A DNA stretch of 50,648 nt from Marinomonas transparens (lineage in GTDB: Bacteria > Pseudomonadota > Gammaproteobacteria > Pseudomonadales > Marinomonadaceae), in NCBI RefSeq assembly GCF_016463975.1, contig NZ_JAEMNX010000007.1:1-50648 (forward strand), read 5' to 3'. The position numbers were made by a program, and so were the translations under genes. How positions within the stretch are numbered: position 1 is the first letter of the stretch; the number at the start of each line of letters is the position of its first letter. A model generated the notes under the pieces. That model did no database searches. It saw nothing but the letters and a program-made list of their open reading frames with translations, and was not told where the DNA came from. This document shows, in pieces, positions 33,514-42,430 of this stretch.

Positions 33514-34614
33514 ATGCCTGATTATGATGTCATCGTGGTGGGAGGCGGGACTGTAGGTATGTCCATTGCTTATGGTCTTGAGCGGTTGGGTAAAAAAACG
33601 GCTGTGTTTGATCAAGGCGATGATGCGATCCGAGCAGCGGTAGGCAACTTTGGTTTAGTGTGGGTGCAAGGAAAAGGCATTGGAAGCCCAGAGTATGCCG
33701 ATTGGACAAGGCGTTCAGCAGAACTTTGGGAGCAGTATGGAAAAGAACTGCAAGAACAAAGCGGTATAGACATAGCTTATTCCCGATCAGGCGGTTTCCA
33801 TTTTTGTCTTAGTGATGAAGAACTTGAGTCTCGTACTTCGCAAATGTCCCAACTCGCGGAAGAAAGTGAGGGGGATTTTAGCTATGAAATGTTAGATCGA
33901 CATTCGTTATTAGAACGCTTACCGGCTATCGGCCCAGAGGTAAAAGGCGCGTCTTATAGTCCGCTCGATGGACATGTTAACCCTTTGCTTCTACTACGTG
34001 CTCTGCATGTTGCTTTCAAAAGCAAAGGAGGGGATTTGTTGGTTGAGTCCGTTCTTGATATTACATTTGATGATTCCGTCTTTACGGTAAGTTCAACGTC
34101 GTATGTGAAAACCGCTACTCAAGTGGTATTAGCTGCAGGTTTGGGGAGTGAAAAACTGGCTCCTAAACTGGGTTTAACGACGCCTCTTTATCCGCAACGA
34201 GGGCAAATATTAGTCACCGAAAAAACCGCCCCTTTCTTGGATTATCCGACGTCATTAATACGGCAAACAGGTGATGGCAGTGTGCTCCTAGGAGACTCTC
34301 ATGAAGATGTTGGTTTTGATACTGGGACAAGTTCCGGTGTTATGCATGATATTGCGCAACGTGCCTGCGATATTTTCCCTTACTTAGAAAAATTACGCAT
34401 CGTTAGGGCTTGGGGAGCATTACGCATCATGAGTCCAGACGGCTTGCCTATTTACGATCAATCGACTCAATACCCCGGGGCGTTTACGGCAACTTGTCAT
34501 AGTGGCGTGACGCTTTCAGCTGCTCATGCTCTTGATTTTGCAAGCTTTATTAGAGAAGGAGAATTACCTTTTTCCCTAGAAAAATTCAGTGAAAGGAGAT
34601 TTTATGTTCACTAA
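33514..34614 (+). CDS. FAD-dependent amine/D-amino-acid oxidase, DadA/HcnC-like (first copy)
   Basis: A 366-residue flavoprotein. The N-terminal dinucleotide motif is VIVVGGGTVGMSIAYGLERLG. It lacks a signal peptide or tail anchor. Domain layout is DAO type: a GxxPxRG-like PQRGQ in the middle and RAWGALRIMSPDGLPIYD in the C-terminal half, where DadA-like oxidases have RPxTPDGxP. It overlaps the [2Fe-2S] protein gene by 11 bases. By analogy with opine oxidase, hydrogen-cyanide synthase and D-hydroxyproline dehydrogenase, it may be the catalytic subunit of a heteromeric amine dehydrogenase. Confidence 0.88.
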   Translation: MPDYDVIVVGGGTVGMSIAYGLERLGKKTAVFDQGDDAIRAAVGNFGLVWVQGKGIGSPEYADWTRRSAELWEQYGKELQEQSGIDIAYSRSGGFHFCLSDEELESRTSQMSQLAEESEGDFSYEMLDRHSLLERLPAIGPEVKGASYSPLDGHVNPLLLLRALHVAFKSKGGDLLVESVLDITFDDSVFTVSSTSYVKTATQVVLAAGLGSEKLAPKLGLTTPLYPQRGQILVTEKTAPFLDYPTSLIRQTGDGSVLLGDSHEDVGFDTGTSSGVMHDIAQRACDIFPYLEKLRIVRAWGALRIMSPDGLPIYDQSTQYPGAFTATCHSGVTLSAAHALDFASFIREGELPFSLEKFSERRFYVH

Positions 34615-34924
34615 AGTGACTTCTGGTGAAGTTCAAACCATCACAATTCAATTTGAAGGTGAAACGTTAGTAGTGCGTAAAGGCCTTAACGTTGCCGCGG
34701 CTTTGTTAGAGGCTGGAGTTAAGCAATTTCGCGAAACACCAGTATCAGGACAAGCACGAACGCCATTTTGCATGATGGGGGTTTGCTTTGATTGTCTCCT
34801 TATTATTGACGGTATGCATAACCAGCAATCCTGCATGATCGAAGTAGCAGAGGGAATGAAAATCGAGCGTCAATTGGGCATGGCAACCATCGAATTTAAT
34901 GCTTCTGCAGAACAAGGACTCTAA
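34604..34924 (+). CDS. Small [2Fe-2S] protein, HcnA/OoxX-like subunit
   Basis: A 106-residue ferredoxin-like protein. The cluster ligands are in CMMGVCFDCLLIIDG and the following QQSCM, the CxxxxCxxC-N-C pattern of HcnA and the small subunits of opine and hydroxyproline dehydrogenases. The start is ATG 34604 with AAAGGAG upstream; the in-frame GTG at 34589 is rejected. It overlaps the preceding oxidase and is followed one base later by the HcnB-like gene, so the three are translated together. Confidence 0.9.
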   Translation: MFTKVTSGEVQTITIQFEGETLVVRKGLNVAAALLEAGVKQFRETPVSGQARTPFCMMGVCFDCLLIIDGMHNQQSCMIEVAEGMKIERQLGMATIEFNASAEQGL

Positions 34925-34925
34925 A

Positions 34926-36323
34926 ATGACGGATACTTTTGACCTAATCATTATCGGTGCTGGTCCTGCTGGTATGGCAGCGGCGGAGCTTGCTGCAAAA
35001 CATGGCGCTAGCATACTCATACTTGATGAGCAGGCAAGACCTGGTGGGCAAATCTATCGGGCTGTTGAAATAATGGCGAATCGAAATAGAGTCGAGCTTG
35101 GCGACTCTTATCATGCGGGATTAACGCTTGTTAACGCATTCCGTGACAGTCATGTTCAATACATCCCCAAAGCTTCTGTGTGGCAAGTATCACAAGGTGG
35201 GGAGGTGGGTTATTCCTTTGATGGCACTGCGCATATTGTCATAGGCAAGCAAGTGATTATCGCAACTGGTGCCCAAGAACGTCCTTTTCCTATTCCCGGT
35301 TGGACATTATCCGGTGTGATGACCATGGGCGCGGCTCAGATCTTATTAAAAGAATCTGAATTGGCCATAGAAGATGCGGTTTTTGCAGGGTGTGGACCGC
35401 TTTTCTATTTGGTTATCCATCAATATTTAACGGCTGGTATTCCTATTAAGGCAGTTATTGATTTGACTCCGAAGGGGAATTATTTAAAGGCGCTTCCTCA
35501 CTTATTTAGTGCGTTACCCGCTTTGCCCAAAATATATGAAGGGTGGAAATGGAAGAGAGAAATAATCAAATCGAACGTACCCTATTTTTCAGATGTGAGC
35601 GATTTGAAAATTCTCGGAGAGGAGGGTGTAACGGGTATTTCATACAAACAAGGTTCGACATGGAAGACGTTAGACGCTAGCCATATTCTTCTTCATCAAG
35701 GTGTTGTTCCAAATGTGAATATTAGTTTGGCAGCAGGTTGTAAAAGCAGTTGGAATGAAGACCAAGCTTGCTGGAGAATTAATGTGGATGATTGGTTTCA
35801 ATCGAGCGTTAAAGGCGTCAGGGTAACGGGAGATGGCGCCTCAATAGGTGGCGCTTTGGCGGCAGAGCAGCGTGGTCGTATTGCCGCCGTAGGAGCTTTA
35901 GTTCAGCTTGAAAAAATAACGGCAACGGAAGGTGACCATTTAGCAGCGCCGTATAAAGCAGCATTAGCAGCAGAAATGCGAGTTCGACCTTTTCTCGATG
36001 CTTTATTTAAACCGTCTGACACTTTTCGAATCCCTCAACATGACAACACCATTGTTTGCCGCTGTGAAGAAGTGACTGTGGGGCAAGTTCGTCAGGTAGT
36101 TGGTATGGGGTGTGCGGGACCTAATCAGTTAAAAAGTTTTAGTCGCTGTGGAATGGGCCCTTGTCAGGGGCGTTTTTGTGGTCTCACTGTGTCTGAGCTC
36201 ATATCAGAAACCTTGAAAAAACCAGTAAGCGCTGTAGGTTACTATCGCTTACGTCCCCCCGTTAAGCCTTTGCTATTACAAGAGTTGGCTAACCTGAAAA
36301 TAACAAAGGGAGATAGCTTGTGA
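34926..36323 (+). CDS. FAD/NAD(P)-binding oxidoreductase with C-terminal Fe-S motif, HcnB/OoxA-like
   Basis: A 465-residue subunit. An N-terminal GxGxxG is in IIIGAGPAGMAAAELAAKHG, a second nucleotide site begins FAGCGPLFYLV, and a C-terminal cysteine cluster CRCEE...CGMGPCQGRFCG resembles BFD-type [2Fe-2S] binding. Length and order match HcnB (469 residues) and OoxA. The start at 34926 has AAGGA upstream. GTG of the next gene overlaps the stop by 4 bases. It probably passes electrons from the DadA-like subunit to the small Fe-S protein and the quinone pool. Confidence 0.9.
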   Translation: MTDTFDLIIIGAGPAGMAAAELAAKHGASILILDEQARPGGQIYRAVEIMANRNRVELGDSYHAGLTLVNAFRDSHVQYIPKASVWQVSQGGEVGYSFDGTAHIVIGKQVIIATGAQERPFPIPGWTLSGVMTMGAAQILLKESELAIEDAVFAGCGPLFYLVIHQYLTAGIPIKAVIDLTPKGNYLKALPHLFSALPALPKIYEGWKWKREIIKSNVPYFSDVSDLKILGEEGVTGISYKQGSTWKTLDASHILLHQGVVPNVNISLAAGCKSSWNEDQACWRINVDDWFQSSVKGVRVTGDGASIGGALAAEQRGRIAAVGALVQLEKITATEGDHLAAPYKAALAAEMRVRPFLDALFKPSDTFRIPQHDNTIVCRCEEVTVGQVRQVVGMGCAGPNQLKSFSRCGMGPCQGRFCGLTVSELISETLKKPVSAVGYYRLRPPVKPLLLQELANLKITKGDSL

Positions 36324-37468
36324 TAACTAACGCGATAACATCCGCTTCTCGCACTGCCGATGCCATTATCATTGGAGGCGGGCTACATGGTTGCTCGACG
36401 GCACTGCAATTGGCAATGCGTGGTATGTCGGTCATCATCATCGAAAAAGATTATGTGGGTAGGCATGCGTCTGGCGTCAACGCAGGGGGAGTCCGACGAT
36501 TAGGGCGAGACCTTGCAGAGGTTCCGCTTTCTGTTGAATCGGCAAAAATGTGGCATGACATTGAATCGCTTGTTGGTGATGACTGTGGTTTTGTTGCATC
36601 ACGTCAAATCAAAGTGGCGGAAACGGAAGAACACATGGTTCAACTTCAGAACCGTGTACAACAAGTCAAAGCGCTTGGTTTTGATCATGAGAAAATGATT
36701 GATCAAAAAGAGCTTCGTGAGAAATTACCTGCTATATCGGATCATTGTGTAGGGGGGTTAATCGTTGAAGGAGATGGGTCCGCGAACCCATTTCGAACGA
36801 GTCAGGCATTTAGGCGACAGTGTGAGAGTCTTGGTGTGCAGCTTAAAGAAAATACAGTGGTAAGCCGCTTTGAAAAAAAAGAAGGTGTGTGGCATATCCA
36901 TACCAGTATGGGAAAGTTCGAATCGCCTAATTTGGTAAATTGTGCTGGTGCATGGGGCGGAAAAATGGCTGAAATGCTAGGCGAGTCGGTTCCCATTGAT
37001 ACTCGGGCTCCGATGTTGATGATTACCAGCCGTATTCCTCCTTTCATAGACTCTGTGGTTGGTGTTCAAGGTAGACCTCTATCATTTAAACAGTTTGTTA
37101 ATGGAACTGTTTTGATAGGAGGAGGGCATGTAGGAAAGGCAAATCCAGATACTAATGAAACACTTCTTAAATATGAAGGGCTCGCCATCAACGCGAATAT
37201 TGCTATGACTCTTTTTCCTCAAATACGTCACGCGAAGATCGTTCGATCATGGGCCGGTATTGAAGGGTATTTACCTGACAATATCCCTGTTATTAGTAAA
37301 AGTAACATTGATGGGGCTTTTCATAGCTTTGGGTATTCTGCCCATGGTTTTCAGATGTCTCCCATTGCTGGAAAAATTCTCAGTGAATTGATTATTGATG
37401 GTAAAAGCGAACTGTCCATAGACGCTTTTAGTATTAATCGTTTTTCTAATGATAGTCTTAAACCATAA
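36320..37468 (+). CDS. FAD-dependent amine/D-amino-acid oxidase, DadA/HcnC-like (second copy)
   Basis: A 382-residue DAO-type flavoprotein. AIIIGGGLHGCSTALQLAMRG holds the FAD motif, and WAGIEGYLPDNIPVI is in the C-terminal half where the substrate-binding RPxTPD-like segment lies. The start is GTG 36320, as no in-frame ATG precedes the FAD motif. It is clearly diverged from the first copy, so it may use another substrate or be the true partner of the HcnB-like subunit, which it follows directly. No signal peptide. Confidence 0.88.
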   Translation: MITNAITSASRTADAIIIGGGLHGCSTALQLAMRGMSVIIIEKDYVGRHASGVNAGGVRRLGRDLAEVPLSVESAKMWHDIESLVGDDCGFVASRQIKVAETEEHMVQLQNRVQQVKALGFDHEKMIDQKELREKLPAISDHCVGGLIVEGDGSANPFRTSQAFRRQCESLGVQLKENTVVSRFEKKEGVWHIHTSMGKFESPNLVNCAGAWGGKMAEMLGESVPIDTRAPMLMITSRIPPFIDSVVGVQGRPLSFKQFVNGTVLIGGGHVGKANPDTNETLLKYEGLAINANIAMTLFPQIRHAKIVRSWAGIEGYLPDNIPVISKSNIDGAFHSFGYSAHGFQMSPIAGKILSELIIDGKSELSIDAFSINRFSNDSLKP

Positions 37469-37519
37469 TCTCGAAGTGTTATCGATACGATTATTTACCT
37501 CTAATTTATAGGAAAAACC

Positions 37520-37867
37520 ATGATAGAAAGAATGGAAACCAAGGCTCGTATGAGCCGTATTGTTAAACATAATGGAACGATTTATTTATGTGGACAGGTA
37601 TGTGAGGATGCAACTCAAGGCATAAAAGAACAAACAGCAACTATGTTGGATAAAGTAGACAAATTATTACAGGATGCTGGTAGCGATAGAGAGCATATTC
37701 TTTCTGCAACCATTTATATAAAGTCCATGCAATATTTCGCGGACATGAATAGTGTTTGGGATAGCTGGGTTCCAGAGGGTTTTGCACCTGCTCGAGCTTG
37801 TGTAGAGGCTAGCATGGCACGTGATTCACTACTTGTTGAGATTTCAGTGATAGCCGCTGAAAAATAA
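37520..37867 (+). CDS. RidA-family imine/enamine deaminase
   Basis: A 115-residue RidA/YjgF protein. The conserved arginine is in [10 protein letters not shown], and [24 protein letters not shown] is the family helix. AGGA precedes the ATG. RidA proteins hydrolyse reactive imines released by amine and amino-acid oxidases, which matches its position after two DadA-like oxidases. It is the last gene of the cluster, and a strong hairpin follows. Confidence 0.93.
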   Translation: MIERMETKARMSRIVKHNGTIYLCGQVCEDATQGIKEQTATMLDKVDKLLQDAGSDREHILSATIYIKSMQYFADMNSVWDSWVPEGFAPARACVEASMARDSLLVEISVIAAEK

Positions 37868-37886
37868 GTCTTAATGAAAAAGTTTT

Positions 37887-37924
37887 AAATCAAAGGTGGA
37901 TTTATCCACATCCACCTTTGATTT
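37887..37924. terminator. Perfect 14-bp hairpin between convergent genes
   Basis: AAATCAAAGGTGGA (37887-37900) and TCCACCTTTGATTT (37911-37924) are exact complements around a 10-base loop, between the RidA stop and the permease stop on the opposite strand. It likely ends transcription from both sides. Confidence 0.8.
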
Positions 37925-37927
37925 CAT

Positions 37928-38995
37928 TTAATGAGTCGACTTATAGGGTATCTTAAGATAACGCTTTTGCAGTTGAAACAAGATCAACCCCGCTAAAATA
38001 ATGGCACTGGCTTGATATAAAGCTCCCACCATGTCGGAATGATCTCCATGGGTAAGTTGTAATTTCCACTGAAACACATCGAATAGATAGTCCAATAACA
38101 AACCACAGCTTACGGCGCTGACGACGACGGCGATTAAATATAAGGCGAGTTCGCGTTTGCCGAGTTCATTTTTGATTACCATCAAGGTGGCGATGTTGGT
38201 TGCGGGACCTGTTAGCATAAAGACCAATGCTGCGCCGGGGGTTATGCCGGACAATAGTAAGCCAACCGCTAATGGGGTGGAGGCTGTTGCACAAATGTAC
38301 ATGGGCACTGAAATTAAAACGATGACCAACATGGCAAACACACCTTGTCCGTACTGAGTGAGAAAGTTTTCAGGAACGAAGGTGGTTACCACGGCCGCAA
38401 AGAAGATGCCGATCAGAAACCAGACCATAAAGTCGCGTAATAATTGCCCATAACCAAACACAAAAGAAGCTTTGACTTTGTCGAATAGGCTCTTTGGTTT
38501 AGCCGTTTTTTTATGGCAACAGCTTGAAATAGCTTTTTCGCTTGTGTCGTTGTTTTGTGTATCAGCGCTTTTTGAGTTGTTTATTTGGTTTTTGTTTATT
38601 TTGCTGCCAAATAGAGCGATCAAACTGCCTGCCATAATGGCAGAGAGAATGGCGGAAATGGGTCTGGCGATGGCCATTAGAGGCCCCATTAGAGCATAAG
38701 TGACGCCAATAGAGTCTACACCTGTTTCAGGAGTAGACACCAAAAAGCTGGCGGTACTTGCTTTGCTTGCACCACTTCTTCTAATACCCATTGCGACAGG
38801 GATCACCGAACAGGAACACAGTGGTAAAGGCGCACCAATGAAGGCTGCGGTGACCACGCTGTTGCTTTTTCCTAGGGTCGATTCAATCCACTTTTTAGGT
38901 ACAAGTTGATTAATTGCGCCAGCAATGAACATCCCAGCTAAAAGAAAAGGGGCGGATTCAGTAAAAAGCATAATAAAATTGGTTATAAAATCCAC
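37928..38995 (-). CDS. Metal-efflux permease, SO_0444/DUF318 family
   Basis: A 355-residue inner-membrane protein with about eight to ten hydrophobic segments. The family motif GAPLPLCSCSVIPVAMGIRRSGASKAS (about 54-80) and a second copy TASTPLAVGLLLSGITPGAALVFMLTGPATN are clear. A cytoplasmic loop contains SSCCHKKT, possibly metal binding. Members of this family export Zn/Cu or, in ArsP, organoarsenicals. The start lies 1 base after the regulator stop, so it forms an operon with a ZntR-like regulator, which favours zinc. Confidence 0.9.
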   Translation of the reverse strand: MDFITNFIMLFTESAPFLLAGMFIAGAINQLVPKKWIESTLGKSNSVVTAAFIGAPLPLCSCSVIPVAMGIRRSGASKASTASFLVSTPETGVDSIGVTYALMGPLMAIARPISAILSAIMAGSLIALFGSKINKNQINNSKSADTQNNDTSEKAISSCCHKKTAKPKSLFDKVKASFVFGYGQLLRDFMVWFLIGIFFAAVVTTFVPENFLTQYGQGVFAMLVIVLISVPMYICATASTPLAVGLLLSGITPGAALVFMLTGPATNIATLMVIKNELGKRELALYLIAVVVSAVSCGLLLDYLFDVFQWKLQLTHGDHSDMVGALYQASAIILAGLILFQLQKRYLKIPYKSTH

Positions 38996-38996
38996 G

Positions 38997-39398
38997 TTAT
39001 TCTCCTTCTTCTAATGCGCTAATAATAGAGCAAAACTCGGCACTTTCTTGTCCACCACAGCAGTAATGATGAAGTTTAGAAAGTGTTTCCTTCATCTGTT
39101 CTAATCGTTGGATTTGCTCTTCAATTTCTTGCAGCTTGTTGTGTGTAATGGCTTTTGCTTCCGCACAGACATGCTGACTTTTGTCGGTTTTAATGGCGAG
39201 TAAAGAGGATGTTTCCGCCAAGCTAAAACCACAGGCTTTGCTTCTTTTGATAAATTTCGCGGTGATTAAGTCCTCGTTCGAATAGTGACGATAGTTGTTA
39301 TCGCCCCGTTTTGACGGTTTTAACAAGCCTGATTTTTCATAATATCGTAATGTGTGGGCACTAATGCCGGACTGTTTTTCTAAATCGCCGATCTTCAT
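38997..39398 (-). CDS. MerR-family regulator, ZntR-like
   Basis: A 133-residue MerR regulator. The N-terminal helix-turn-helix is KIGDLEKQSGISAHTLRYYEKSGLL, followed by a dimerisation helix. The metal-site cysteines match ZntR: C in HVCAEA, CC in HHYCCGG, and C in FCSIISALEEG. This favours zinc (possibly cadmium or lead) over copper. It is upstream of and translationally close to the efflux permease. Its own promoter has the 20-base spacer typical of MerR-controlled genes. Confidence 0.93.
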   Translation of the reverse strand: MKIGDLEKQSGISAHTLRYYEKSGLLKPSKRGDNNYRHYSNEDLITAKFIKRSKACGFSLAETSSLLAIKTDKSQHVCAEAKAITHNKLQEIEEQIQRLEQMKETLSKLHHYCCGGQESAEFCSIISALEEGE

Positions 39399-39428
39399 AA
39401 AAACACCTACTGCTCATTTAATACCTTT

Positions 39429-39460
39429 ATGATAAACCTTAGAGTATGGTTTAAGGTCAA
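39429..39460 (-). promoter_or_regulatory. MerR-type promoter/operator with 20-bp spacer
   Basis: On the minus strand, TTGACC (-35) and TATCAT (-10) are separated by 20 bases. Within the spacer ACCTTA (39436-39441 on the plus strand) and TAAGGT (39452-39457) form a dyad. Overlong spacers with a central dyad are the mark of MerR activators, which untwist the DNA. It would drive the regulator and the permease. Confidence 0.8.
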
Positions 39461-39714
39461 GGCTTTTTGCTTTCTGTTTTTTTAATTTGAAAGAATAGGA
39501 ATAATTGAATGCTTAATAGCGATAAATTAATTGCTGGTAGTAAATGGAAAAGCGTTTAGTATCAATGAATAATAATTGAACACATGGCTGCGCCTATTGG
39601 GGTTGCTTGATAACGCAGGTCAATGATTTGTTGATTTTCCTCCGTTCTGGCACTTTGCGCTGACATTACGGCCCATTAACACGGCGTTAGAGCACAACAA
39701 GAGTTGAGATTAAG

Positions 39715-41403
39715 ATGTTTTCAGCACTCAAGCTATCTCTACAACGCAAGCCCTCTTATCAAGCGATTCAGGCTAATGTACTGTCAGGCTTAACGGTGGG
39801 TGTGATTGCGCTTCCGCTCTCAATGGCGTTAGCCATTGCCAGTGGTGTGCCACCACAGCATGGTCTGTATACGGCGATTGTGGCGGGCATTGTTATTGCT
39901 CTAACTGGTGGCTCTAGGGTTAATATTTCTGGGCCGACCGCTGCATTTGTTGTCATTCTGCTGCCAATTGTTCAGCAATTCGGCTTAGGTGGCTTGTTAG
40001 TCAGTGGGTTTATGGCGGGGTTTATTCTTATTTTCATGGGGATAGGTAAGCTTGGTAAGTTGATCGAAATTGTTCCGTATCCGGTAATTGTTGGGTTTAC
40101 CGCAGGCATCGGTGTTGTTATTGCTACTTTTCAAATAAAAGATTTTCTAGGTCTGAGTATTGAATCCCTAGACGGTAATTACCTAGATAAATTGTCAGCT
40201 CTTTTTTATGCATTACCCTCTATTGATTGGAAAGAAGCCTTAATTGGCGTCTTAACCATGGCAGTGTTACTCGTTTGGCCAAGATTCCGCTCTAGAATCC
40301 CCGCCCATCTTGTTGCCTTGTTTGTGGGGAGTCTTTTTGTTTGGGGGCTTGGTTTTTATATTTCCGATTTTTCTGTTGCCACTATTGGCAGTCGTTTTTC
40401 ATTCGATATAAACGGACTAACGGGGAACGGGATTCCCTCTGTTTTGCCGACCTTTGATTGGCCATGGAATTTACCCGGTACGGACGGCACTGCTATTGGC
40501 ATCAGTTTTGAACTTGTCCGGTTGCTTCTACCATCCGCGATTACTATTGCTATTTTGGGCTCTTTGGAGTCTCTGTTATGTGCGGTGGTCGCCGATGGTA
40601 TGTCTGGGAAAAAACATAATCCAAATGATGAGCTTATCGGTCAGGGAATCGGTAATATCATTGCGCCATTGTTTGGTGGCATACCCGCGACGGCGGCGAT
40701 TGCCCGAACGGCGGCGAATATTAAATTGGGCGGTAGTTTGCCTTTATCATCTGTTATTCATAGTGTGTTTATCGTCGTGAGTATCTTACTGCTGGCGCCA
40801 CTATTGTCATATATACCTATGGCTTCAATGGCGGCATTGTTGTTAATAGTGGCTTGGAATATGAGTGAGGCTAAACATTTTGTTCGCACCATAAAAGTCG
40901 CGCCTAGGGACGATGTACTTGTCTTGATACTGTGTTTTCTACTGACTGTTTTGTTTGATATGACAGTGGCTGTTGCGGTGGGAATAGGGTTAGCGGCCAT
41001 GCTGTTTATTCGAAGAAGTATTAGTCTTAGCCAAGTTTCAATGGTTGAGGTGGATCATGCTAAGTATGATCTGCCTAATAGCATTGTTGTATATGATATT
41101 AATGGCCCCTTGTTTTTTGGCTCTGCTCAAAAAGCGCTGACCACCATTGCTGCAGTGAGATCCGATTTACGAGTAGTGATACTGGATATGTCGGATGTCA
41201 CTCTGCTGGATATGAGTGCTATTGTCGTTATGGAGTCGATTGTTGCTGATTTGCAAAATAAAAACATTGGCTTGGTGATAGGTAATTTATCGCCGCAGAT
41301 GATATTAAAGCTCAAGCGTGCCGGAATCCGTAAGCAATCTGGTAAGCTGTTCTTCTCAAGGACGCTAGATCACAGTTTCGAAGCCGCGAGGAAGATGCTC
41401 TAA
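39715..41403 (+). CDS. SulP-family anion transporter with STAS domain
   Basis: A 562-residue SLC26/SulP transporter. The N-terminal membrane part (about 1-425) has the family motif LSGLTVGVIALPLSMALAIASGVPPQHGLYTAIVAG. The C-terminal cytoplasmic STAS domain (about 445-560) includes VVILDMSDVTLLDMSAIVVME. Related proteins carry sulfate, bicarbonate or C4-dicarboxylates; the substrate here is not fixed. A short gap leads to the Rho-like gene in the same direction, so the two may be co-transcribed. Confidence 0.92.
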   Translation: MFSALKLSLQRKPSYQAIQANVLSGLTVGVIALPLSMALAIASGVPPQHGLYTAIVAGIVIALTGGSRVNISGPTAAFVVILLPIVQQFGLGGLLVSGFMAGFILIFMGIGKLGKLIEIVPYPVIVGFTAGIGVVIATFQIKDFLGLSIESLDGNYLDKLSALFYALPSIDWKEALIGVLTMAVLLVWPRFRSRIPAHLVALFVGSLFVWGLGFYISDFSVATIGSRFSFDINGLTGNGIPSVLPTFDWPWNLPGTDGTAIGISFELVRLLLPSAITIAILGSLESLLCAVVADGMSGKKHNPNDELIGQGIGNIIAPLFGGIPATAAIARTAANIKLGGSLPLSSVIHSVFIVVSILLLAPLLSYIPMASMAALLLIVAWNMSEAKHFVRTIKVAPRDDVLVLILCFLLTVLFDMTVAVAVGIGLAAMLFIRRSISLSQVSMVEVDHAKYDLPNSIVVYDINGPLFFGSAQKALTTIAAVRSDLRVVILDMSDVTLLDMSAIVVMESIVADLQNKNIGLVIGNLSPQMILKLKRAGIRKQSGKLFFSRTLDHSFEAARKML

Positions 41404-41470
41404 CCATGCTTCGTCAAATAACAATAAACCCATCAAAACACTTAATCATACAAGGCGATAAACCGACATC

Positions 41471-42430
41471 ATGACGAGAAAAATCTTAAGTTTGAAGGGA
41501 AAAAGAGCGAAAGACGCTGAACCTGTTGATGAGGTGGTTGAGGATTTGTTTCCTAATGACCCACAAAAGCGTTTTTTAAATGGTGTTGCCATTCATCCTG
41601 CTCCCTGTATTTGCTTGTCATCGGGTTCTCAGCAACTTTCTATGCGTGCGATGGATTTGATCTCGCCAATTGGCATGGGGCAGCGGGGTTTAATTGTGGC
41701 GCCTCCAGGTTCTGGAAAAACCACCATGCTAAAGCATATTTGTCAGGCGGTGGCAGAAGCTTATCCAGATATAAAGCTCTATGCCTTGTTGATCGATGAG
41801 CGACCTGAAGAAGTGACGGATTTTAAGCGCAGTGTGTCGGCAGAAGTCCATGCATCATCTTCGGATGAAAGCTATACCCAACATGTGCGTGTGGCCGATG
41901 ATTTGCTCGACAAGGCCCGTGCGCAAGCGGGCGAAGGTCATGATGTAATGATTGTAATTGATTCCCTTACAAGGCTTTCGCGTGTACACAATGCAGACCG
42001 TAAAAGTAGCGGACGAACCATGTCCGGTGGGCTTGATACTAGAGCCTTGGAAATACCTCGTAAGTTATTCGGGGCGGCCAGAAATATCGAAAACGGCGGG
42101 TCGCTGACGATTCTAGCGACCATTCTAGTAGATACGGGAAGTCGGATGGATCAGGTGATTTTTGAAGAATTTAAAGGCACAGGTAATATGGAAATCGTAT
42201 TATCACGGGAGGCCGCGAGCCATCGGGTTTTTCCTGCGCTGGATATTGCGAAAAGCAGTACGCGCCGTGAAGAGCTGCTTATTGATAGCAAAGATATTGT
42301 GAAGGTCAGAGCATTACGAAGGTCTCTTACCCACCTTAAAGCGGTGGAGGGCGCTACGAAATTGGTTGAGTTACTAGAAGCCTACCCAACCAACGCCGAG
42401 CTGTTGAAGGCTTTCTCGTCGCTAAATTAA
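41471..42430 (+). CDS. Rho-like ATPase lacking the RNA-binding domain
   Basis: A 319-residue paralogue of transcription terminator Rho (about 420 residues). The motor is complete: Walker A VAPPGSGKTT (about 77-85), Walker B MIVIDSLTRLSR, Q-loop SGRTMSGGLDTRAL, R-loop EEFKGTGNME, and the arginine-finger region SHRVFPALDIAKSSTRREELL. Before the motor there are only about 57 residues, rich in charge, instead of the roughly 130-residue N-terminal and cold-shock domains that bind rut RNA. It could be a hexameric helicase with another RNA or protein partner, or a modulator of Rho. The ribosome site is weak (AAGGCGAT, 12 bases upstream). It cannot be the cell's sole Rho. Confidence 0.92.
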   Translation: MTRKILSLKGKRAKDAEPVDEVVEDLFPNDPQKRFLNGVAIHPAPCICLSSGSQQLSMRAMDLISPIGMGQRGLIVAPPGSGKTTMLKHICQAVAEAYPDIKLYALLIDERPEEVTDFKRSVSAEVHASSSDESYTQHVRVADDLLDKARAQAGEGHDVMIVIDSLTRLSRVHNADRKSSGRTMSGGLDTRALEIPRKLFGAARNIENGGSLTILATILVDTGSRMDQVIFEEFKGTGNMEIVLSREAASHRVFPALDIAKSSTRREELLIDSKDIVKVRALRRSLTHLKAVEGATKLVELLEAYPTNAELLKAFSSLN

